A stretch of 5,643 nucleotides of DNA from Balneolales bacterium (GTDB taxonomy: Bacteria > Bacteroidota > Rhodothermia > Balneolales > Natronogracilivirgulaceae). The stretch is taken from positions 1 through 5,643 of the forward strand of contig SKYW01000145.1 of the NCBI GenBank assembly GCA_007127695.1, given 5' to 3'. The notes beneath the pieces were generated by a model. The model ran no database searches and had not been told where the DNA came from. It saw nothing but the letters and a program-made list of their open reading frames with translations. Shown here piece by piece: positions 1-5,643 of this stretch (within the stretch, counting starts at the first letter, position 1; every line of letters begins with the position of its first letter). Made by a program: the position numbers and the translations under genes.

Positions 1-18
1 GAGACCGGGTGATCTTGT

Positions 19-1158
<1,140 letters not shown>

Positions 1159-1182
1159 TGCAATTAGGTGCTGGAGCGGGGT

Positions 1183-1192
1183 CTGTTAACAG
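1183..1192. promoter_or_regulatory. 10-bp perfect palindrome in the metK leader
   Basis: CTGTTAACAG is a perfect palindrome between the predicted metK promoter and its start codon. On the minus strand it overlaps a second small inverted repeat, ACAG-AAAA-CTGT (1198 to 1187). The two could form alternative tiny stems in RNA, or the palindrome could be a repressor site just downstream of the transcription start. No known operator is recognised, and a 10-bp palindrome can occur by chance. Confidence 0.25.
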
Positions 1193-1206
1193 TTTTCTGT
1201 AGCTGG

Positions 1207-1240
1207 CAAATATACGAAAAAAGTGGAAGCATCAGAAAAA
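1207..1240 (-). promoter_or_regulatory. Probable metK promoter, Bacteroidota-type
   Basis: Read on the minus strand, TATATTTG (1214 to 1207) is an exact match to the TAnnTTTG -7 element known from Bacteroidota. A T-rich TTTTTCTG (1240 to 1233) lies 18 bases upstream, where the loosely conserved -33 TTTG element is expected. Transcription would start near 1200 and give a leader of roughly 40 bases before the metK ATG at 1158. The -7 match is seen directly; promoter activity is inferred. Confidence 0.6.
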
Positions 1241-1290
1241 GGGATTGATTGACGTGGTTGAAATCAGGTCCGTGCATGGCCGACGGCGCA

Positions 1291-1323
1291 GGCCCGGTTT
1301 GCGGAACCGGGCATAAACCGGCC
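1291..1323 (-). terminator. GC-rich hairpin between ruvB and metK, possible terminator without a U-tract
   Basis: GCCCGGTT (1292-1299) pairs perfectly with AACCGGGC (1305-1312) around a five-base loop, starting 21 bases downstream of the ruvB stop. The left arm, taken as GGCCCGGTTT (1291-1300), can instead pair with AAACCGGCC (1315-1323) with one bulged C, so two folds compete. Neither strand has a T-run after the stem, so this is not a canonical intrinsic terminator. Its position suggests an end signal or 3' stabiliser for ruvB mRNA. Confidence 0.35.
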
Positions 1324-1332
1324 ATAAAAGGA

Positions 1333-2364
1333 TCACTTTCCGGTGGAAAACAGATCGTTTCCGCCCGGACCCTTGCCGGGAAGGGGAATGCCGAGGTATT
1401 CAAAGGCCTTCTGTGTGGTCACGCGGCCCTTTGGTGTTCTCTGAAGGAAGCCCTCCTGGATCAGGAAGGGCTCGTACACCTCTTCAATGGTTCCCTTGTC
1501 CTCGCCGACAGCCACGGCCAATGTGCCCAGGCCCACGGGCCCGCCTCGGTAGTTTTCGATGATGCTGTTCAAGATGCGGATATCCATCTCATCAAGTCCG
1601 CGCGGATCGACGTCCAGCGCGTTGAGCGCCTTGTCGGCGATTTTTTCATCAATCTCGGGCCATTCTTCAACTTCGGCGAAATCACGGGTACGGCGGAGCA
1701 GGCGGTTCACGATACGCGGGGTGCCGCGGCTTCTGCGGGCCAGCTCATAGGCGCCTTTGTCGGTGATGCGGAGCCCGAGAATTCCGGCGGACCGTATGGC
1801 GATGTGTTGCAGCAGCTCCACGCCGTAATAATCGAGGCGCAAATCGATTCCGAAGCGGGCCCTCAGCGGCGAAGTAAGCAACCCTTTGCGGGTGGTGGCG
1901 CCGATCAGGGTGAACGGCATCAGGTCGATTTGCACGCTGCGGGCGCTCGGTCCGGAGTCAATGACGATATCCAGCTTGAAATCTTCCATGGCCGAGTAGA
2001 GATACTCCTCCACAATCGGGTTCAGCCGGTGGATTTCATCGATGAAGAGCACATCTCCTCTCTCCAGATTGGTGAGCATGCCGGCCAGGTCTCCGGGCTT
2101 TTCCAGGACAGGGCCCGTTGTTGGCTTGATCTGCACCCCCATTTCATGTGCAATGATGTAGGCCAGGGTCGTTTTGCCAAGTCCAGGTGGACCGGAAAGG
2201 ATCACGTGATCCAGCGCATCGCCCCGTTTACGGGCAGCCTTTATGAACACCTCCAGGTTGGAGATGATTTTGTGCTGGCCGATAAATTCCTGCAACCGGG
2301 AGGGCCGGATGTGCTGTTCAAACCCGGGATCCTGCTCCGATGCATTCAAAAGGGGATTTGCCAC
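1333..2364 (-). CDS. ruvB: Holliday junction branch migration ATPase RuvB
   Basis: RuvB is the AAA+ hexameric motor that, with RuvA, drives branch migration of Holliday junctions in recombinational repair before RuvC cleaves them. From the GTG at 2364 the product is 343 residues, close to the E. coli length of 336. Motifs in order are the N-terminal [16 protein letters not shown] (15-30), Walker [10 protein letters not shown] (58-66), Walker B LFIDEIHR (106-113), the RuvA-contacting hairpin region (about 132-150), sensor 1 GATTR (155-159), the arginine-finger segment RARFG (168-172), sensor 2 RGTPR (213-217), and a C-terminal winged helix (about 256-330). The frame stays open upstream to an ATG at 2511, but those 49 extra residues are not RuvB-like and would read through the probable promoter. 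GTG followed by [10 protein letters not shown] is therefore preferred, although no clear Shine-Dalgarno sequence precedes it. Neither ruvA nor ruvC is adjacent. Confidence 0.96.
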   Translation of the reverse strand: MANPLLNASEQDPGFEQHIRPSRLQEFIGQHKIISNLEVFIKAARKRGDALDHVILSGPPGLGKTTLAYIIAHEMGVQIKPTTGPVLEKPGDLAGMLTNLERGDVLFIDEIHRLNPIVEEYLYSAMEDFKLDIVIDSGPSARSVQIDLMPFTLIGATTRKGLLTSPLRARFGIDLRLDYYGVELLQHIAIRSAGILGLRITDKGAYELARRSRGTPRIVNRLLRRTRDFAEVEEWPEIDEKIADKALNALDVDPRGLDEMDIRILNSIIENYRGGPVGLGTLAVAVGEDKGTIEEVYEPFLIQEGFLQRTPKGRVTTQKAFEYLGIPLPGKGPGGNDLFSTGK

Positions 2365-2405
2365 AATTTCGGTGATATAGCTGGTGATGGGTAATGCAGA
2401 CGAGA

Positions 2406-2441
2406 CAAAATACACAGCGGAGGGGCACAATTGCCAAAAAA
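2406..2441 (-). promoter_or_regulatory. Probable ruvB promoter
   Basis: On the minus strand, TTTTTTG (2441 to 2435) is followed after 22 bases by TATTTTG (2412 to 2406). This resembles the Bacteroidota TTTG / TAnnTTTG pair, but the -7 box is one base short of consensus. The start site would fall near 2400, about 36 bases before the GTG at 2364, which supports that start over the ATG at 2511. An imperfect inverted repeat, GGCA-N4-TGCC (2424-2435), lies between the two boxes. Confidence 0.4.
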
Positions 2442-2512
2442 CGTTTGACAATACCGGACGGTGACTACAAAAGATGCTATCCGAAGAGTGGGGAGCCCGA
2501 CAAGGGAGCACA

Positions 2513-2535
2513 CAGCATGTTCATGGAGCATGCTG
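2513..2535. repeat. Inverted repeat in the gap between the anti-sigma gene and ruvB
   Basis: CAGCATG (2513-2519) and CATGCTG (2529-2535) form a perfect 7-bp stem with a nine-base loop. It sits 53 bases downstream of the membrane-protein stop codon and upstream of the ruvB promoter. It is not followed by a T-tract on the minus strand, so a terminator role is only possible. The rest of 2442-2587 shows no convincing gene. It contains a near-palindrome centred on CCCCGGGG (2569-2585) immediately after the upstream gene. Confidence 0.3.
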
Positions 2536-2587
2536 CGGCGATGGAAGGGCCCGTACCGGCAGCTTTTGAAATCCCCGGGGTTTCCAT

Positions 2588-3382
2588 CTAGTCCTGGTTA
2601 TCCAATACGTAGCGGATCTTTCTCAACAGCTCAATGGTATTATCCTGGTAGTACCCGGGACGTTCCAGCGCGCTGTTTCCGGCATTCCAGGCACGCTCCA
2701 GCTCGCCGGCCGCAACATAGCTGTTTGCCTTGAACCAGTAGCATGATTCCCTGCGCGCGGTATGGCCCAGCATTCCGCAGTCGACCCGGTCAAAGTGTTC
2801 CGACGAGACCTGGTGCTCTCCGAAGTTGTAAAGCAGGATTGCCAGGTTATACTGAACCCAGTTGTAGCCGGGATCACCGACCCCGGCAAGTTGTTCGTAT
2901 TCCGAAATGGCGCTGCTCAAATCACCGGAAACCGAAAGAAGATAGGCCCGGTACAGTCCCTGCTCAAGCTCGGACATGTTGTCGGTGGAAGAGCGGGATA
3001 TATCCGGTGAGATCAGGTGGGACGTATGTATTTGCGATACGGCCGGGGACAGTTCTGATTCCACGCTTGTGCGGAACAGGTTGAGAAAGAGCGCGAGGAG
3101 AAAAACGGCAGCAAGCGCTGCGGCCCACGGCGTTTTACTCTCCCGTACCATGCCTTTTCCGGGCTCATCGTCGTCCGGATAAAAATCATGTCCTTCCTCA
3201 AGCTTTTTGCGGAATTCCGGGACCTGGACCCGTTTCATGGCCGCCTGGGTTTCGAGCATGGCATAATACCCGGGGTGTTGCATCAGGAGCACCCACAGGG
3301 CATCTATCTGCGAATTATCCAGTTTTCCGTTCAGATAATCATCAATTCTCTGTGCTATATCCGGTAAATGTTCTTTTTGCAT
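2588..3382 (-). CDS. Probable anti-sigma factor: single-pass membrane protein with periplasmic TPR-like repeats
   Basis: This 264-residue protein is not a named family member that I recognise. Residues 1-60 are cytoplasmic, helical and charged (IAQRIDDYLNGKLDNSQIDA, then MQHPGYYAMLE). They resemble the short N-terminal domain of ECF anti-sigma factors but lack the zinc-binding His/Cys motif; the first cysteine is at 202. One membrane helix spans about 85-103 (PWAAALAAVFLLALFLNLF), with basic residues before it suggesting the N-terminus is inside. After a Ser-rich linker, three TPR-like helical pairs cover about 137-169, 174-205 and 211-241. The gene starts 60 bases after the sigma-factor stop on the same strand, the usual order for a sigma/anti-sigma operon. 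The inferred role is to hold the sigma factor at the membrane and release it when the TPR part senses a partner. The coding region and topology are firm; the function rests on context. No clear Shine-Dalgarno sequence precedes the ATG. Confidence 0.8.
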   Translation of the reverse strand: MQKEHLPDIAQRIDDYLNGKLDNSQIDALWVLLMQHPGYYAMLETQAAMKRVQVPEFRKKLEEGHDFYPDDDEPGKGMVRESKTPWAAALAAVFLLALFLNLFRTSVESELSPAVSQIHTSHLISPDISRSSTDNMSELEQGLYRAYLLSVSGDLSSAISEYEQLAGVGDPGYNWVQYNLAILLYNFGEHQVSSEHFDRVDCGMLGHTARRESCYWFKANSYVAAGELERAWNAGNSALERPGYYQDNTIELLRKIRYVLDNQD

Positions 3383-3398
3383 ATCGGGGTCTTCGTTT

Positions 3399-3408
3399 TA
3401 AATATTTA
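3399..3408. repeat. AT-rich palindrome between the sigma and anti-sigma genes
   Basis: TAAATATTTA is a perfect 10-bp palindrome inside the 60-base gap. A weak AAGGA-N10-TCCTT stem (3419-3438) lies beside it. Either could modulate relative expression of the two genes, or just be AT-rich spacer. No promoter consensus is convincing here. Confidence 0.2.
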
Positions 3409-3442
3409 CCTATAAGACAAGGATCGCAGCCATTCCTTACAG

Positions 3443-3988
3443 TTATTTGTTTATTTTTTTCCGGACACACTCGCTGAGTTTCTTTACAAGCCGGTGCCGC
3501 TTTGTCCAGACGTTGTTTACCGAGATGTTAAAATGCCGCGCTACGGCGCCGCTGCGCGCTTCGGGGTGTTCCATCCAGTAGAGAATGAATTCCCTTGAGG
3601 ATTCTTCCAGTTCGGCGATGCAGCCCATAAGGGCATCCTTTTTCTCCTGCATCACAAGGCTGTCGATTTGTTCCTCAACCGGCGCATAGCGCTCTATGTT
3701 TTCCTGAAAATTGTTCCGGTTACGTTCATGACAGATTCGCATGTACCGGTTCTTTGCACTCTGAAGAAGGTAGGAGTAGATGTTGTCAGGATTGCGGATC
3801 GCACCTTTCCTCAGCCGCTCCATGGTCATAACCAGGGCGTGCTGCGCACATTCCTGGGCATCCTGATGGTGCGCCCTCATCGTAGTGCGCAGAAACCGGC
3901 AGAGTATCTGAAACGCCTCGGTGTACAGCGCCTCAAGCTCTTTTGAATCTCCGTTTTCCAACGCTTCTACCAACTTTCCGTAATCCAT
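3443..3988 (-). CDS. ECF-type RNA polymerase sigma factor
   Basis: This 181-residue protein has the two-domain layout of extracytoplasmic-function sigma-70 factors, which direct RNA polymerase to a specific promoter set. Region 2 covers about 12-92: LEALYTEAFQILCRFLR, then HHQDAQECAQHALVMTMERL in the position of the conserved DAEDxxQExF core-binding segment, then YSYLLQSAKNRYMRICHERNR for the -10-recognition helices. After a linker (about 93-112), region 4 covers about 113-176, with a helix-turn-helix at 145-170 (GAVARHFNISVNNVWTKRHRLVKKL) for -35 recognition. The HHQDAQECAQ stretch departs from the common acidic motif, so the protein sits away from the best-known subgroups. The ATG at 3988 is supported by a GAGGAG ribosome-binding site four bases upstream. 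The membrane TPR protein downstream is its likely anti-sigma. Its target promoters cannot be told from this window, and no clear autoregulatory promoter was found. Confidence 0.9.
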   Translation of the reverse strand: MDYGKLVEALENGDSKELEALYTEAFQILCRFLRTTMRAHHQDAQECAQHALVMTMERLRKGAIRNPDNIYSYLLQSAKNRYMRICHERNRNNFQENIERYAPVEEQIDSLVMQEKKDALMGCIAELEESSREFILYWMEHPEARSGAVARHFNISVNNVWTKRHRLVKKLSECVRKKINK

Positions 3989-3992
3989 ACGA

Positions 3993-3998
3993 CTCCTC
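3993..3998 (-). promoter_or_regulatory. Strong Shine-Dalgarno of the sigma-factor gene
   Basis: GAGGAG on the minus strand ends four bases before the ATG at 3988. It is the only strong Shine-Dalgarno sequence in the window; metK, ruvB, the anti-sigma gene, scpA and the peptidase gene show none. It fixes the sigma-factor start and suggests efficient translation of the sigma factor relative to its partner. Confidence 0.6.
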
Positions 3999-4059
3999 TA
4001 TTTCGCTTGGTCCGGCAGGCATAGCTCAAAACACGGGTTGCATGACTACGCCTGCGCTA

Positions 4060-4098
4060 CAAAAAAAGAAACACCTTGTTGCCGTAACTGTCAACAAG
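4060..4098 (-). terminator. Inverted repeat with T-rich tail upstream of the sigma operon (terminator or operator)
   Basis: On the minus strand, CTTGTTG (4098 to 4092) pairs perfectly with CAACAAG (4081 to 4075) across a ten-base spacer. A T-rich tract, GTGTTTCTTTTTTTG (4074 to 4060), follows. The shape is that of a weak intrinsic terminator for leftward RNA, for example antisense transcription coming from scpA or a short leader RNA of the sigma operon. Alternatively the repeat is a dimeric regulator site (arm centres 17 bp apart) in the divergent region, with the T-rich tract acting as a promoter upstream element. The repeat is seen directly; both roles are inferred. Confidence 0.35.
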
Positions 4099-4203
4099 AG
4101 AGCACATATTGGTGACAATTCCATCCGCCTGAAGCAAAAATAAGAAAAGCAAACGCGCATCATGTTGTAAAAAAAGTTATTTTCTCACAAAATCCAGCAC
4201 TTC

Positions 4204-4965
4204 ATGTATCGCGTACAGCTTCAAAATTTCGAAGGGCCGCTCGACCTGCTGCTTTTTTTTATAAAGCGGGATGAGCTCGATATCTACGATATCCCCATAT
4301 CCTACATAACCAGGCAGTTTCTGGAATACATACGTTTTATGGAGGAGCTGGACCTGGGTCTTGCCAGCGAGTTCATCTACATGGCCAGCACGCTCATGGC
4401 CATCAAGGCGCGAATGATGCTGCCGGTACCGGAAACCGACGAGGACGACCAGCCGGAAGACGATCCCCGCTATGAACTGGTGCAGGCCCTGCTGGAATAC
4501 AAGCGGTACAAGGAAGTGGCCGGGGAAATGACCCTTCTCGACAAAAAAGCCAGATATTCCTATATCCGCGGTTTCAACGAGCCGGACCAGGTGGAACAGG
4601 AGCAGAAGGGTGAAGCGCTCAGGGAGGTGACCATGATCGATATCATGGCAGCATTCAAAAATGTCATGAAATCGGTAACCGAGGTCCAGTATCACGATGT
4701 GCGCCGCATTGAAGCCGACGTTGAGACCCAGTCGGATTATGTCATCACCCATCTGCGAAAACACGGCAAGAGTTCCTTTCAGCAGATCTGCACGGGTCTG
4801 GCCTCGCGTATCTATGTCATTGTAACCTTTCTTGCCATCCTTGAACTCATCAAGGAGAGGCAGGTCAAACTGCTCGCCACCGGAAAATTCACGGAGTTCT
4901 ATATTGAACTCCACACGCCCGACGAACTGGTCGGAGCTGGAAACACAGGCGGCAACTCATCCTGA
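4204..4965 (+). CDS. scpA: Segregation and condensation protein A (kleisin subunit)
   Basis: ScpA is the kleisin that bridges the SMC head domains and, with ScpB, forms the bacterial condensin that compacts chromosomes and helps separate their origins. The 253 residues match the usual length (B. subtilis ScpA is about 250). The N-terminal SMC-neck-binding domain carries the hallmark FEGPLDLLLFFIKRDELDIYDI (residues 9-30; ASEFIYMASTLMAIKARMMLP follows at 54-74). An acidic linker follows (78-88, TDEDDQPEDDP). The middle region (about 90-170) is the ScpB-binding section, and the C-terminal winged helix (about 178-235, with IVTFLAILELIKERQVKL) binds the SMC cap. The ATG at 4204 is the only good start after the in-frame TAA at 4168. 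No Shine-Dalgarno sequence or clear promoter was identified upstream. scpB is not next to it here; a peptidase-like gene follows five bases after the stop. Confidence 0.97.
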   Translation: MYRVQLQNFEGPLDLLLFFIKRDELDIYDIPISYITRQFLEYIRFMEELDLGLASEFIYMASTLMAIKARMMLPVPETDEDDQPEDDPRYELVQALLEYKRYKEVAGEMTLLDKKARYSYIRGFNEPDQVEQEQKGEALREVTMIDIMAAFKNVMKSVTEVQYHDVRRIEADVETQSDYVITHLRKHGKSSFQQICTGLASRIYVIVTFLAILELIKERQVKLLATGKFTEFYIELHTPDELVGAGNTGGNSS

Positions 4966-4970
4966 TCATC

Positions 4971-5643
4971 ATGATTCGACTACTGCAACGGCCGGTCGAC
5001 TGCCTTCTGGCCTCACTACTCCTTGCCGTCACGTTCACCGGCGTTCCTCCTGCAGAGGCCCCCGCCCAGGCGCCCATCCAGGAAACCCGGACAGCAACCA
5101 CCGATAGTCCTTCCCGTTTTGTGGATGCGGACTTTCTGGATAGAAAAATTCACATCCTGGCGTCCGATTCTCTTAAAGGACGCGGTACGGGACAACCGGG
5201 CTCGGCAATGACAGCAGATTTTCTCGACCGTTTTTACACCAACGCCACTGGGACATCGGGTGAATCAATCCCTGTCATCCGCCAGCCGTTTGCCCTGGAG
5301 GGCATTTTCTGGAATTCGGTTTACTATGACATTTACCAGACAGACGGTGCGGACACCCTCTTCTTCTCCCGAACGCATCTTGAGAAGGGCGGACTGGCCG
5401 GCTTCTATCCCCTTATGGATGGAGCCCGGGAACATGATGCCCCGGTTGTTTTTGCCGGATATGCCCGGTTTGACAGGGGCGACGAGATTTCCCGTACTAT
5501 CGCAGCAGCTCTCGAAAACAGTTGGGCCCTGGTCTTCGCGCCCGGACCGGACGACCAGCGCACCCGCACGGATATCGTGCGCTATCTTTCCCGCAATTAC
5601 AGGGCGACCGGCGTGATCTTTATCACGGAAGAGGACCCGGACA
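4971..5643 (+). CDS. Secreted M28-like metallopeptidase, N-terminal part (cut by the window end)
   Basis: An open frame runs from ATG 4971 to the window edge, with 224 codons plus one base visible and no stop. Residues 1-30 form a signal peptide: basic MIRLLQR, a hydrophobic core (LLASLLLAVTFTGV), and probable AxA cleavage near 28-34. Residues 55-90 (FLDRKIHILASDSLKGRGTGQPGSAMTADFLDRFY) closely resemble the start of M28-family aminopeptidase domains, which typically read LASDxxxGRxxGxPG followed by an AADYI-like helix. Residues about 155-220 (VVFAGYARF, then RATGVIFITEEDP) look like the inserted PA domain that such enzymes often carry. The zinc ligands would lie downstream and cannot be checked. 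The inferred role is peptide breakdown in the periplasm or outside the cell. The five-base gap after scpA suggests co-transcription and translational coupling, since no Shine-Dalgarno sequence is visible. The region 45-224 lacks transmembrane segments. Confidence 0.85.
   Translation, partial: MIRLLQRPVDCLLASLLLAVTFTGVPPAEAPAQAPIQETRTATTDSPSRFVDADFLDRKIHILASDSLKGRGTGQPGSAMTADFLDRFYTNATGTSGESIPVIRQPFALEGIFWNSVYYDIYQTDGADTLFFSRTHLEKGGLAGFYPLMDGAREHDAPVVFAGYARFDRGDEISRTIAAALENSWALVFAPGPDDQRTRTDIVRYLSRNYRATGVIFITEEDPD

Noticed and set aside
1159..1332. SAM riboswitch upstream of metK
   Set aside because: I looked because metK is a classic target. I see no SAM-I four-way-junction pattern or SAM-II pseudoknot signature, and the predicted leader is only about 40 bases. 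A covariance search would settle it.
1249..2394. 381-codon plus-strand open frame opposite ruvB
   Set aside because: It is antisense to nearly the whole of ruvB. The length reflects codon bias of the real gene, and there is no motif, ribosome-binding site or promoter support.
2394..2591. 65-codon plus-strand ORF in the gap between ruvB and the anti-sigma gene
   Set aside because: It would run antisense through the probable ruvB promoter, lacks a ribosome-binding site, and its peptide has no recognisable features. Sharing the CTAG at its stop with the convergent gene is probably coincidence.
4027..4067. Promoter for the sigma operon (TTTTTTTG at 4067-4060 and TGTTTTG at 4033-4027, minus strand)
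   Set aside because: The second box lacks the TA of TAnnTTTG and the spacing of about 26 bases is too long, so the match is not convincing.
4177..4914. 245-codon minus-strand open frame opposite scpA
   Set aside because: It is a shadow of scpA, with low-complexity His/Leu/Val-rich translation typical of antisense frames and no independent signals.

Overview
The window carries five complete protein genes and one truncated one. They fall into a leftward block (minus strand, 19-3988) and a rightward block (plus strand, 4204 to the end), which diverge from a 215-base intergenic region. By eye the GC content is a little above 50%. An exact TAnnTTTG element upstream of metK, a looser version upstream of ruvB, weak or absent Shine-Dalgarno sequences at most starts, and a sigma factor paired with a TPR membrane protein all point to the Bacteroidota/Balneolota (FCB) side of the bacteria. 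A GC-moderate Balneolota-like organism is my best guess. This is inference, because no rRNA or other taxonomic marker is present.

Leftward block, in order of transcription. First comes an ECF-like sigma factor (3443-3988). Sixty bases later comes a single-pass membrane protein (2588-3382) with an anti-sigma-like cytoplasmic N-terminus and TPR-like helical repeats on the far side of the membrane. These two look like a sigma/anti-sigma operon. After a 223-base gap with its own probable promoter comes ruvB, the Holliday-junction branch-migration motor (GTG start at 2364). After another 174-base gap with a second promoter comes metK (S-adenosylmethionine synthase), which ends 18 bases inside the left edge.

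Rightward block. scpA (4204-4965) encodes the kleisin of the SMC-ScpAB condensin. Five bases after its stop, a secreted protein begins (4971 to the window end, 224 codons visible). It resembles M28-family metallopeptidases with an inserted PA-like domain, and its catalytic part lies outside the window.

Most of the window is core housekeeping sequence. The accessory element is the sigma/TPR-anti-sigma pair, together with the inverted repeat and T-rich tract in the divergent region upstream of it. I found no rRNA, tRNA, CRISPR array, insertion sequence or recognised riboswitch. No gene-free stretch exceeds 300 bases.
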